Shown: piece after piece, positions 45,317 through 56,204 of the stretch | Numbering within the stretch: the stretch's first letter is position 1 | How the letters are laid out: every line of letters starts with the position of its first letter | Assembly (NCBI GenBank): GCA_002778195.1 | Contig: PCDI01000017.1 | Location: forward strand, 498,872-562,871 | Source of the DNA: Raffaelea ambrosiae | Taxonomy: Eukaryota > Ascomycota > Sordariomycetes > Ophiostomatales > Ophiostomataceae | Length of the DNA stretch: 64,000 bases | Direction of reading: 5' to 3' | Notes under the pieces: model-generated | What the model was told of the DNA's origin: nothing | The model's input: only the letters and a program-made list of their open reading frames with translations | Database searches by the model: none | Position numbers and translations under genes: made by a program

Positions 45317-46546
45317 TGTTGATGCAGGACAAATGCTCCGGCCAAGTAGCTTTCGATGGTGTTCGGGTTGGCCTGAAAATCGACTGGGATGTTCATTTCT
45401 TTGCTGGTCATTGTGGCGGAAGCACTTACGCAGATTTTTCCTCACCATTTCGTGTATTTTCATCGAAAAGGAAGGAGCGATGCAGTTGTGCTGAGGGGTG
45501 GAACCCCATGATATTTGGGGGAAGTCGCGATTGTCAGCCTTGCAATTCTAGACAGGAAAGAACGCCCACAGCCACCATCTCGCATCAGGTGTACCTTTCT
45601 TGATCTTCCCGAAAACGTTCATCTGGACGATTCTTCTCTTAAATTTGTCTTTCATCTCTCTGTTGATACTTGCGAAACTGTGTTTCTTCGTCACCTGGTA
45701 TTCGCCAGAGACAAACAGGCCCGCAGCCCGGTGCTGTACGACCCCTTGGATCTACGCAATATCACTCACTGGTAGTCAGTATCTGATTCCACCGGCACTC
45801 TTTCTTTCTTTCTTTCTCTCTTAAGGTGAGCCCTAAAGGGAATTGAGTGTAATCTCTTTCTAATGTGGTTGAAGTTTTGAGCTCAGCTGGGGGGGTTCCA
45901 GATAGCGGTAGGGTTTCGTCAAGAGACAACCCGGCAAAAGTTTCAGAATGACGTCGAAATAGTGTCAGTCACTGTGTTCCAGTACACTAGAAGCGCCCCA
46001 ACTAGCTTTAGCAGCATCTTGGCCCGTGCAAACTAGCGTCTAGTGTGTTAGTCCCTCGTCAACACTCTCTCGGCCGAGACCGACACTCCGGACACGTTAA
46101 CTAACGTGTAAGTAGCACGCCTGTTTTGCTTCGCTTTACGGCGTCATGTCGACGACTGCTGGCACACAATTTGCAGCAATGACGCCTTGTAGCAGGCCAA
46201 CTGATGGCCTTCTATGCAGGCCTTGTAGCTGTTGGCCTCTAACAAACGGCTGCGTTATCTAGCTTAGAAGTCGAGGCTCTCCTCGTCATCGAGAGCTCAT
46301 CCTCTAATGAGGCCAGATGCCCTCCTTCATGGGGGGATACCAGATCTCCGCCTTTCCTTTAAAAAGTCTGCATCCTCCCCCCTTATGCTCTTTGCGCTGT
46401 GCTTTGGTTTTGCTCCTCGCCGTTTCCGTGATTTCCCTCTCTTTCCTCCTTCATTTGGATAGTTGACCCGGCTGCAGCCCGAGCTTTTGACAGGAGCACT
46501 CCAATATTCGAAGCGCCAGCCGCAAAAGCTACGTGCATCAGTCAAC
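45317..46546. other. 1.2 kb divergent spacer
   Basis: This separates the coiled-coil gene from the sedolisin gene and should carry both promoters. It contains an 18-bp inverted repeat at 46092-46109 and two copies of GCCTTGTAGC (46184 and 46220). The base composition of 45950-46320 differs from the usual CT-rich leaders here and may be a relic of inserted DNA. No ORF supports that. Confidence 0.5.
46092..46109. repeat. Inverted repeat in a divergent promoter
   Basis: ACACGTTA and TAACGTGT form a perfect 8-bp inverted repeat with a 2-bp spacer, about 440 bp before the sedolisin ATG. Confidence 0.7.
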
Positions 46547-48783
46547 ATGCGTCTGTCTGTTGTTTCCTGTGCCGTTTCGGCACTGCACACCGTCGTTGCC
46601 CTTGCGGACAATGTCCTCATGGAGTCCTTGCCAGGCGTCCCAGACGGGTGGACGAGAGTCGGAGAGCCAGATCCTGACCAGATCATCCGCCTGAGGATCG
46701 CCCTGAAGCAGCCAAAGGCGGCCATGTTCGAGGAGGCTCTCTACAACGTGTCGACACCGGGGCACCCTGACTATGGAAAGCATCTGTCGGCCCGCGACGT
46801 CGCCTTCATGATGGAGCCATTGGAAGACTCGACTGAAAAGGTCACGGAATGGCTGTCCAACAGCGGCGTCCCGTCCAGCATGATCGACAACCAGGGCGAC
46901 TGGATCAGCTTCCAGACCACGGCCAAGGAGGCCAACAAGATGCTCAACACGCACCTTTCGACGTTCGAGCAGGACCAGCAGCAGCTGACCCGCTCGCTGG
47001 AGTACTATGTCCCGCGCGACCTGAAGCCACACATCGACATGATTGCGCCGATCACGCGCTTCGGCAGCCTGCGCACCATGAAGAGCCACATGCGTCGTGA
47101 ATCCATGGTTCTGGGGGCAGCCGAGAGCAAGGCTTGGAGCCGCAAAGCTTCCTATGTACCGCCCGAGAGGCTCAACGCCAAGGCTTGCAACACCTCCATG
47201 ACTCCCGAGTGTCTTCGGGCTCTGTACCGGGTCGGTGCGCGCAAGGCTGACGAGGTGGATGGTGCTCTGTTTGGCGTCGCCGGGTTTCTTGAGGTATGCT
47301 GCGAACCATCCGGCCTTCTCTTGTTCCGTGAGAAGCAAGGCATGCTAACACGGCGACTTTGCGCTGCTGCCAGGAATACGCAAGATACGATATGCTTGAC
47401 ATATTCACCGAAAAGTACGCTCCATATGCTTCCGCGTCGAACTTCTCTGTTGTGGAGATCAACGGCGGCAAGAACGATCAGGAGAACAACACCGTCGATT
47501 CCGCCGAGGCCAATCTGGACATCCAGTACGCGCTTGCTCTGTCCTTTGACACCCCGGTTGTGTACTACTCGACTGGCGGTCGTGGTCCGTTGGTTCCTGA
47601 CGGAGAGTAAGTCTAGTCCACGCTCCACAAGACGCAACGAAGAATAGACTGACGCATTTTTTTTAAAAAAAAAAGCCAACCCGACATGAACAAGATCTCC
47701 AACGAGCCTTACCTGGACTTCCTTGAGTACATGCTCAAGCTCAACGACTCTGAGCTGCCGCAGACTCTGACGACGTCGTATGGAGAGAGCGAGCAGTCTG
47801 TCCCCGAGGCCTTCAACCGGAAAGTCTGCCAGATGTTTGGCCAGCTCGGAGCTCGTGGCGTCTCGGTCATCTTTGCCTCTGGAGAGTGAGTTGACCCAAC
47901 AGCCACACAGGCATTATATCAACAAACATGGACTGACGCGTTTGCAGTGCTGGCCCAGGCACGTCCTGCGAAACAAACGACGGAACAAACAAGGCTCGCT
48001 TTATGCCGACGTTCCCAGGGTACGTTCTCCAGAGAGTGGCAAGTTTCTTGCATTGGTTGGCTGAGCTAGGCTAACCATTGCAACCCCACCCATCAGAGCC
48101 TGTCCGTTTGTCACCTCTGTTGGTTCAACGCGCTATGTCAACCCTGAACAGGCCGCAGAGTTCTCGTCCGGAGGCTTCTCTGACGTCTTTGGACGCCCTG
48201 CCTATCAAAACAAAGTTGTCAACAAGTTCCTGAACATCCTTGGTGACCGGTGGGCAGGCCTGTACAACCGGGGTGGCCGTGGTTTCCCGGATGTTTCTGC
48301 CCAGGGCAAGAGATTTCACATCTTTGACAAGGATCGCAATATGCTTGTGGATGGAACCAGCGCCTCGGCACCTGTGTTCGCGTCCTTGATCTCCATGCTC
48401 AACAGCGCCCGCCTGAAGGCCGGACAGCGCCCTCTTGGCTTCCTCAACCCTTGGCTCTATGGCAAGGCTTCCGAGGCGTTCACTGAGTACGTACCTGTTT
48501 TACCCACACCCGCCAATTCTTCGATATCACTGAGAAAACCGGGGTAAAAAAAACCCCCCATTCTAACTCCTTTGTGCACAGCATTGTCCACGGCGGCTCC
48601 ACGGGCTGCAGAGGTAAGGTCGTTAACGGCGTCCGCACGTCGAACATCACCATCCCCTACGCATCGTGGAATGCGACAAAGGGCTGGGACCCAGTCACCG
48701 GTCTGGGAACTCCTCTCTTCGACATGCTTCTGAAGATCAGCACCCCCGACGCAGAGATGGACAACATCACTTGGCCATTCTAA
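46547..48783 (+). CDS. Secreted sedolisin (S53), tripeptidyl-peptidase-like
   Basis: Six exons: 46547-47293, 47374-47606, 47676-47885, 47948-48019, 48097-48486 and 48582-48783. The product is 617 residues. It has a signal peptide ([18 protein letters not shown]), a pro-kumamolisin propeptide (about 25-200, with [13 protein letters not shown]), then the serine-carboxyl protease domain. Catalytic residues are visible: E294 and D298 in AEANLDIQ, the oxyanion aspartate D397 in ASGD (formed across a splice), and S509 in [10 protein letters not shown]. The calcium-site region [11 protein letters not shown] lies near the end. Such enzymes are acid-active extracellular proteases releasing tripeptides from protein substrates. 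Exon structure is firm because every junction rebuilds a conserved motif. Whether it is an exo- or endo-peptidase cannot be told. Confidence 0.95.
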
Positions 48784-49377
48784 GCAACGAGTCGCTGATT
48801 CTTTGAGAACTGGACGTAATACTATTTACCCCAATGTACGCGAAATCAGCCAGGATGCGCAACAACATGGACCTCTTTGGTTTTGCAGAATAATACGGCC
48901 ACCGCGATGTTGTCTTTGTTTGTACCCTCCTATAGCTTTTATAGATCAATTCTGAGCAACAGAAAGGAGGCGTGACCTGGCAAGCGTGTGTAACATGAGC
49001 CTTCACTTTCGCCTCTGCGTGAACAGCCTGCTTTTCTGGTTCATTATAAATTCCCACTCCCTGACACACTTTCCCCTGGACTCTTTCCTCTTAAAAAATT
49101 TCTTCTGCTTTCTTGGCTAGAACACTTCGGCTGATCAAAGACTACTTGGTAATGATTGTTTGATTCATCCAAATTATACATGGCTTGAATCTGACGGCTT
49201 CTTCCCTTCCACAGATCTTCTCCAGTCCGAACTTGACCTGAACTCATCGCGATCATTGCAAGCTATATCGTAGCAGCATCTTCATCAACCTCTATTGGTT
49301 CCAACACTGGTATATATTGGGTAAGAGGTTTCGCGTATCCATCGTCGTCACTAACCTGGTGACCCAGACAGACGGTC
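48784..49377. other. Spacer between sedolisin and the 735-residue protein gene
   Basis: About 590 bp holding the sedolisin 3' region and, at its right end, a TATATAT motif 67 bp before the next ATG. No gene is seen. Confidence 0.5.
49311..49317 (+). promoter_or_regulatory. Candidate TATA box
   Basis: TATATAT lies 67 bp upstream of the ATG at 49378. Its spacing fits a TATA element with a short leader. Confidence 0.4.
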
Positions 49378-51585
49378 ATGGCTTCCAACGACGAAAACCG
49401 GCCAATGAATGGCCGTGGAGACGAAAACAAGACGCCAGTGCGCCGGCATGCCTGGCACCAGTACGGGCCCCTCCGAGAGATGAGTCCTAACATCTCAACA
49501 CTGGTGGAGCAACGCCCGAGAGCCAATGTCCACCAAACAACGACCGACGCTCTGGTTCCCCGAGAGCGGGATCTTCATCAGACTGCTGTCGCTAGCAGTG
49601 GCCAACGTGCCGGCGTTCAGCCTCGGTTGAATGATTTTCACGCCGCGCTCCCGAAGCAGGTTCCGGAGGATCGAGCTCTGGGCCCAACGGCGATGTGGCC
49701 GAGCCAGCCACAGCAACTCGCAGGTGCTTCGCAGCCCGTACACCCGTGGGAGGGCTTGCACGCCAAAGAAAATAAACAAGCCACTCCGATGGTGCCCGAG
49801 ACGCACTATTGCTGGAGCGGCTGGCTTGCCGGTATGCAAGCCTCGCCCGGGGAAGCAAAGAAGCAGCTTCCAGCTGCTCGTCCCCAGGCTACGCATGCCT
49901 TGACTCCGCTGGCAACAAGCTCAGCTGGTGCAGTGACACCCAGCCGCCTGCAGTACTTGCAGGCCTTGCACAGGGAACAGGAGAACGATAGGGACCCTTT
50001 CGGCCTCTCGAGCCAAGGTGCCGTTCCACACTCCCCAGCCCAGCAGCAGCACCAGCAAGAGCAGCAGCCGATCCAGCAGACCCAGCAGACTCATCAGACC
50101 CATCAGACCCATCAGACGCAGAAACCGGCGCCGACCTACTCCGCGGTGGCTTCAGCGGGCCATACCCAGGCACTCGCAACGACGGGGAAGACGAGGACAG
50201 CGACATCGACGACGCCAAGAAATAGGACGCCTACGCCCTCCGCCACGGCGTCGATCGATTCGCCTGTCACAGTCGTAGGGCCGTTGAGTACGACAACCAC
50301 ACCTGCGACTTCCTCTTCCTTGGTTCCCATCCCAGCCCCGGTCTTGGATTCCGACCCTGGCTGCGGCCTTGCTTCCACGGACGCGGCCACCGGCTGTCAT
50401 CCCCCGCCTCGGTCTCCAGGACCGTCGGCTCCCGGTTTCGGCCCAACCACGACCGGCTACGAGTTTGAGCTCAACCACGATGGCAACCGCGATGAGCTGC
50501 GCCGACAGAAGCTGTGGGCCGCTCATCAGCTGGGGTCATGCAAGGAGAATGAGCGGTACCACCACACCCAGACAACGGCCTGCGTCGCAGCCGTCAATGG
50601 ACAGCTCGTCGGACCATACAGCCCGGAGAGCCTCTATCGCTACGGGACCGACGCCGACGCCGGGGGGCTGCGCGTGACGATGACTCTGTTCAAGACCAAC
50701 AGCGGCGGTTCCGGAAGCGGCGGCTGTGACAGCAACGGCGAGTCCGCCACTCTCCTGGATGCGGAGCTCCGCCTGCGGTTCCAGATCATCGTCCCCCCGC
50801 ACGGGTACCGCAGCAGCAGTTGCTACAACGGCAGCAGCCATGTCATCACGGCCACGGCCTCCAAATCCCCAGGGTCAGCCATGTTCGCGCCCGGCTTGCA
50901 GTCCTCGCACCGTATGCAGCACAGCAGCAGCGACAGCATGGGCAGCGACAGCACCATCAGCACCAATACCAGCACCACCAGCGGCAGCGGCAGCTGTGGA
51001 ACCAACCACGTACACGTCATCCCGATGGGCCCTTCCCGGACCTTTCTTCGCTACAGCATCCCTATTACTCCTCCTCCTCCTCCTCCGGTTGCCATAGCCA
51101 TCCACAACAGCTCCCGCAGCAAGGGTCGTCGCTACGACATTGCCTTTGCCACGATCCCCCTCCGCGGTGGCATCCCTGGCCGGCCAGGATATCGTCCGCT
51201 GAATGAGCGCGATGCCATCGACCGCATCCGTACCTGGGGCGGGCAGCCGGACCGCGGTGTCTTTGGCAATGCATGGCTCATCCACATGGCCGTGGAGCAG
51301 AGGCAGGCCGATCTCCAGATGGAGGAGGGCGTCCTGGACAAGATGCTCGCCCGGGAGGGACGCCACCACGAGACACAGGCCCGGGGTCCGGCCTGGGGCC
51401 TGACCGGGGCCGACATCACCCGCATCCGGCAGACGGTCCAAACGGTGCACACAAGCATGACGAGCCTCCTGGAGCGGGAGGGGACGCTGTCGATCCTGCT
51501 GTCGAACCACTGGTCGCAGAAGCGGATTGCGCGGCAGTGTCCGGACCTGGTGGCGATGTGGCTCATGGCCCAGGAGAATCTTTGA
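49378..51585 (+). CDS. Large uncharacterised protein with Gln/His-Thr repeats
   Basis: A single-exon frame of 735 residues. The N-terminal 200 residues are polar and disordered-looking. Near 215-245 a Gln-rich run includes repeated HQT triplets. Thr/Ser/Pro-rich sequence follows. A more globular segment then begins (FELNHDGNRDELRRQKLWAA, about 360-385) and includes VNGQLVGPYSPESLY. Two Ser/Gly-rich inserts separate the pieces of what may be one domain (LRFQIIVPPHGYRS, then IPMGPSRTFLRYSIP). The C-terminal 170 residues are helical and charged and end with a LLSNHWSQKRIARQCPDLV motif. Coding is supported by length, by base composition unlike the spacers, and by a nearby TATA motif. I recognise no family, nor any signal peptide or membrane segment. 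Confidence 0.75.
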   Translation: MASNDENRPMNGRGDENKTPVRRHAWHQYGPLREMSPNISTLVEQRPRANVHQTTTDALVPRERDLHQTAVASSGQRAGVQPRLNDFHAALPKQVPEDRALGPTAMWPSQPQQLAGASQPVHPWEGLHAKENKQATPMVPETHYCWSGWLAGMQASPGEAKKQLPAARPQATHALTPLATSSAGAVTPSRLQYLQALHREQENDRDPFGLSSQGAVPHSPAQQQHQQEQQPIQQTQQTHQTHQTHQTQKPAPTYSAVASAGHTQALATTGKTRTATSTTPRNRTPTPSATASIDSPVTVVGPLSTTTTPATSSSLVPIPAPVLDSDPGCGLASTDAATGCHPPPRSPGPSAPGFGPTTTGYEFELNHDGNRDELRRQKLWAAHQLGSCKENERYHHTQTTACVAAVNGQLVGPYSPESLYRYGTDADAGGLRVTMTLFKTNSGGSGSGGCDSNGESATLLDAELRLRFQIIVPPHGYRSSSCYNGSSHVITATASKSPGSAMFAPGLQSSHRMQHSSSDSMGSDSTISTNTSTTSGSGSCGTNHVHVIPMGPSRTFLRYSIPITPPPPPPVAIAIHNSSRSKGRRYDIAFATIPLRGGIPGRPGYRPLNERDAIDRIRTWGGQPDRGVFGNAWLIHMAVEQRQADLQMEEGVLDKMLAREGRHHETQARGPAWGLTGADITRIRQTVQTVHTSMTSLLEREGTLSILLSNHWSQKRIARQCPDLVAMWLMAQENL

Positions 51586-52158
51586 AAAAAAAAAAAGATG
51601 AAGGAGTGTATGAACACTAAATCCACGAGTTTTGTATAAATGATGTGGAGATGATGTATGCGAAGAAACACACCAGCGTTGATTATAAGGGGGGAACAGC
51701 ATACTCGAAGGAGAATGGCATATTCCGAGAGAGAGGGCAAATCTTCTGTGTCTCGGTGTATTCAGATTGTATCAAGCAGAAAGCTCCAGAGAAACAATGA
51801 GCAGTTGAGCAGACCAGGCTATTCGTGTTAATCATAAGATGCTATGTTGACGACACTTGCCTCCATGTTCCTCTTAGATTCTTACCAAGACAGAAAGAGC
51901 CGTTAGGTCTGGACTTTCCCATTCCGCTCATTATTCGACGACGGTTCATACTGTGCCTTCCATTTGTGAAAACATAGATAACACCCCCGGTGGCAGCCAC
52001 CTCCGGATCGCTCCTTCTTCTTTTTTCTTTCTTGGGAAAATTGGGGCTCTCCACCCCTTTTCGTTGCTCCTTTGGCGAGTCCGAGCCTGACAAAAACATC
52101 AAAAAACATCAAAAAAACATCCAAAAAAACGGAGGTCTATCCCAAACCCAATTGCAGC
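51586..52158. other. Spacer upstream of the GMP-synthase-like gene
   Basis: About 570 bp with no gene. An A-rich block at 52090-52131 contains three AAAAACATC units just before the ATG at 52159. Confidence 0.5.
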
Positions 52159-54509
52159 ATGTCGACAAATGCAGAGGTCGATACCGCGCTTCACCGGCTC
52201 TACGACACCATATTGGTGCTCGATTTTGGGTAATCACGGCCTGAAAGTATCCTCTTAAGGCAAAGGAAGTTTCCTATACTGACCTTGGCCTTGACTAGCA
52301 CTCCATACGCGGGCCTCCTGACCAAACAGATTCGTGAATGCAAAGTGTATGCTGAAATGCTGCCATGCACGCAGAAGGTGGCGGATCTGGCTTGGCGCCC
52401 GAAAGGAGTCATTCTCTGCGGAAGTCCCCTCAGCGTGTACGAGAATGACGCATCCCATGGTACGTCGACACGTGCATTTCATTGCAAGGGCAGAAGAAGT
52501 AAACAGAGTCAGTAAATTGACTGACTCTTTGCCACAGTCGACCCCGAGTTTCTGAAGTTGGTATGGACACCATGCTTCCCCTTTTCAGCGTGACTTTTCT
52601 TTGCCACTCACACTTTGTCAACAGGGAGTTCCTGTTCTGGGGGTTTGCTACGGCATGCAAGAGCCGGCTTACCAGCGCGAGCTGCCCAAATGCATTGAAA
52701 GCAAGTATGTGCTAGGCGCCACACACCCATAATTGGAACGCACCACGTATTCTGACTGAGCCATAGATATCGACTTGAGGATCTCGAGGTAGCCAAAGTC
52801 TTCAATTGTGTTGACCGTCTCTTTGTATGGCCCTCTTTCACGGTAGCATATTCGAAAGAAAGTCGTCAATAATTTTCTTGGCAGCATACTGACACAGAGG
52901 CACAGGATGGATTGCCAGAGGATGTGCGTGTTTGGATGTGCTGTGGAGACACCCTGAATAAGCTCCCAGAAGGATTCATCACAATTGCTACGACGAAGAG
53001 CGCTCCGTATGCGGCCATCAGCCACGAGACCAAGCCAATTTATGTCATCCAGTTCCATCCTGAAGTGACGGACATTTTCGAGTGAGCAGTCATGATAACG
53101 CCAGAGAATAGAAAACAACACGAGAGCTAACAAACGACACCAAAAAAAAGATGCGTCTTCCTCAAAAACTTTGCCGTAGCCATCTGCGGCGCCCGCGAGA
53201 GCTGGACCATGGGCAACTTTGCCGAGATTGCAATTACTCGCATCCGATGGCTGGTGGATGCCAGGTGGCTCGTCATAGGCGCCGTCAGCAACAGCATCGA
53301 CTCGTTTGTCGCGGCTAAGCTCATGCACGTGGCCCTTGGCGGACGCTTCCGCGCCTTTCTCGTCGACAACGGCTGTCTACGACTGAACGATGCCAACGAG
53401 GCCTACAGCAGGTTCACAAAAGACCTGGGCATCACCACACTCGAGTCTGACATCTCGAAGCAGTTTGTCGCTCGTCTGGAGGGCATCACCGACCCGGAAG
53501 CCAAGCGCAAGCTTATCGGCGACGAGTTCGTTAAGCTCCTTGAGGAATCAGCGCAAAGATGGGAAACCATAGTAGCGGAAACCCGTGCAGCAACGGGTGT
53601 AGCGATTGTGGGGGAACGCACACTCTGGTTCCGACCGGGCACATTGTATTCTGATGTCATCGGGTCGATTTCGTTCAAGGGCCCCAGCCCAACGAAGAAA
53701 ACCCACTACAACATGGGCGGGCTCCCGATGCGGACGACGGAAGGCCACGGCCGCGAGATGAGCGAGCCGCTTCGCGATCTGTTCTTAGACGAAGTGAGAG
53801 AGCTGGGCCGGGTCCTGCATATAGACAAGGATCTCGTCGAGCAACATCCATGTCCTTGGGCGGGCCTGGCCATGCGGGTCCTGGGGGAAGTGACACCAGA
53901 GAGACTTGAGGTGATCCGCCAGGCGGATTTTCGATTTATCTGTGAGTTTTGGCCCCCTCCTATTTACAGACATGGAAGCTGTTCACCTGACACATCGCAG
54001 CCATACTCTACGAATATGAGTGGTACAACAAAATGGAACAAGCTTTCGCTGTACTCGATCCCAGCGTGAGTCTCCTGTCTATGGATCTCAGGAATGAAAC
54101 CCAAGAATGAACAAAGACACTAACAGCAAATCAAGCGGGCTGTGGTAGTGGGGGGTAGCCAACAAGTCCATGGGTATATTGTAAGTGTTTGGGGACAATG
54201 GACCCTGGAAATGACGAAAGAGGCGCTGACATCCATCCCGTAGGTCATTCTCCGGGCTACCGCATCAAGTGACTTTAAGATGGTCAAGCCCCTACTAATT
54301 TATTCAGACGTGGTGGACGATGTGGCCACCCTCATCACCGACGAGGTGGCCGGTGTTTGCCGTGTCTTCTGTGATTACACAAGGTGAGTCGACCGTGTTC
54401 TAAAGCAGCGGAGAATCTATCCAGAGCAGCTGGCTGACAGTCCATAAGCACATCGCCTGACGCGGGCCACACTGTTTACGATTTGACTGGACAGGAAGAC
54501 TGCGAATGA
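52159..54509 (+). CDS. Divergent GMP-synthase-like protein, probable pseudoenzyme
   Basis: I reconstruct eleven exons: 52159-52229, 52299-52459, 52538-52560 (23 nt), 52625-52704, 52767-52824, 52885-53081, 53151-53941, 54001-54065, 54127-54180, 54244-54383 and 54449-54509. They join into one open frame of 566 residues that follows GMP synthase (XMP + Gln + ATP to GMP) from end to end. The class I glutaminase triad is present: C93 in GVCYGMQE, H189 and E191 in FHPEV. The LSGGP-type loop reads LCGSP. The ATP-pyrophosphatase P-loop, normally SGGVDS, reads SNSIDS (243-248). HPFPGPG-type sequence reads HPCPWAG. The product is therefore unlikely to make GMP, and a housekeeping copy should exist elsewhere. 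Ten introns with usable sites and no stop argue against a simple pseudogene. Alternatives are a glutamine-hydrolysing or regulatory paralogue, or early decay. The last exon is the least certain. Confidence 0.8.
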
Positions 54510-54768
54510 CTAGAACCATAAAACATCGGCTTTTCCCCCAAGATGCATTCTTATCGCTGGGTAAACACGGAGAACCACTCTGGCAGACAGACATTAAAAT
54601 GAAAGCTCGAATACAAGCAAATTGATATCAGAACGAAAAGCAGAAGAAAAGAAAACCAAAAAAAAAAATTTCCACTGAATGCACCCCCAACATGAAATGA
54701 GACAATGGAAAAAAAGCAACTACTGGACCATTTTGATCACAAAAGTCCCATTCTTCTTTCCCATTTTT

Positions 54769-55751
54769 TTATTTCTCTTCCTCCTTCGTTCCCTTCTCGG
54801 CCAGGCCCAGTATCTCCTTCAGCTCGTCTATCTCGGCATGGTCCCGCGTCGTCTTCATCCGGTGGCACCACGTCACTCTGGTCGTCTGGGTCTTGCCATC
54901 TCTGGTCGTCGTCTCGAACAAGAACTCCCCGCCCACCTGGCGCGCATTGCCCCCCTTGTTCACCAGCCCCTTGGGCACCTGCTTGAGCGTGAGGAACATG
55001 GACCGCAGCACCATCCGCGCAAACGACATCTCCTTCATGTAGTTGCCCTTGGTGCCCAGTGCCAGTGTGCTTACCATGCCGAGCTCGTCGTACAGCTGCC
55101 GTGTCGGGTCGGCATAGATGGGGTACGGGCACCCAGACGTCTCGGCGTAAAAGTCAATCAGGGAGGGTTCGCCGCACCCGATGACGATGATTCCGCGGGT
55201 GGAGGAGGAGGAAGAAGAGCCAGTTGAGTCGGCCCCTCCTCCGGCCTCCAGCATGGCCGGCGGAATCTCCCTGGACAGAACACGGAGGTATTCTTGGCAG
55301 TTCTGCAGTAGGGTGTTGTTAGCACTTTCTTTTTTTAACAGACACCGCTTTTCAGTCTACACACCCCACAGAAAAAGTGCCGGACAAACACAATGAGGAC
55401 CCGCCCCGCCGCCTGCAACGCGGCCGGCTCGTACAGGCTCCGGAACGAGTGCGCCTGGCCGGTGCGGTCGAGCACAGGCAGGTCGCCGACGCGTCGGAGG
55501 GTCTCCGTGGAGGGAAGCGTGTTGTTGGTGCGGACGGATCCGGCAAAGTCGGGCGGGTTGACTTGGTCGTCGGGGGTTGCTGCAGTAGCTGCAGCGTCTT
55601 TTGGGATGTCTGCTTTTGGGGTGTCTGCCTTGGTGTCTGCCTGGGTGTCTGCTTTTGGCTCTTCCTCGACACCGTTTTCGGCCGTCTTCGCTGGCGGCGG
55701 TGCCGGCTTGTCTGCTGCAGCTGCAGCCTGGCTGTCCGAAAAGATGGCCAT
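54769..55751 (-). CDS. AhpC/TSA-like (peroxiredoxin-like 2 type) thioredoxin-fold protein
   Basis: Minus strand, exon 1 55751-55365 and exon 2 55302-54769, joined across a 62-nt intron (GTGTGT donor, CTGCAG acceptor). The product is 306 residues. The first 80 residues are low complexity, with repeated KADT units. The thioredoxin-like domain then opens with LPVLDRTGQAHSFRSLY. It reaches VFVRHFFCGNCQEYLRVLS, where the CxxC pair is completed by the splice, and continues with IVIGCGEPSLIDFYAETSGC and a GTKGNYMKEM segment. The layout matches fungal AhpC/TSA antioxidant-family proteins related to PRXL2. A role in thiol redox chemistry is inferred from the CxxC. There is no signal peptide. It converges on the GMP-synthase-like gene with about 260 bp between stop codons. 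Confidence 0.87.
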
Positions 55752-56173
55752 TGTGAAAGCCAAAGTACGTCGGCGAAAAGGTTCGGATAGAAAGAAAAAA
55801 AAAGGCTACGTTGGGGAAATAGACGGGGGGGGGCGTCGAGAGGGTCTGTCGCTGTGTACAATTACAATGTTGATTTCGCTGGGCGATTTCAGATGTGGCC
55901 GTATATAGTGCCCTGGGGAAGGTACGTCGGACGCGCTTTCCCAGGAAGCTTTCCAAGTGGTGGTGTTCATTTGTGCTATGCAAGAGAATACCACACCCCT
56001 CTAACTTCCTTCCTACTTCGTCTGGTCTCCAAAAAAAATGTGTGGCGCTTGGACGCTTCCGGGATACAGCTCGTGGTGGACGATCTTTGGCTGGCTGCCC
56101 GCCCTTTGCCCGGGTTTCACCTGTGTTAGAGCTGGCCCCCACAAAAGGCGGAGGAGCTCTACGTTTTTTTTTC

Positions 56174-56204
<31 letters not shown>

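Noticed and set aside
52159..54509. Calling the GMP-synthase-like gene a plain pseudogene
   Set aside because: Single frames look broken, with stops at 52736 and elsewhere, but every stop falls inside an intron with usable splice sites and the joined frame is complete.
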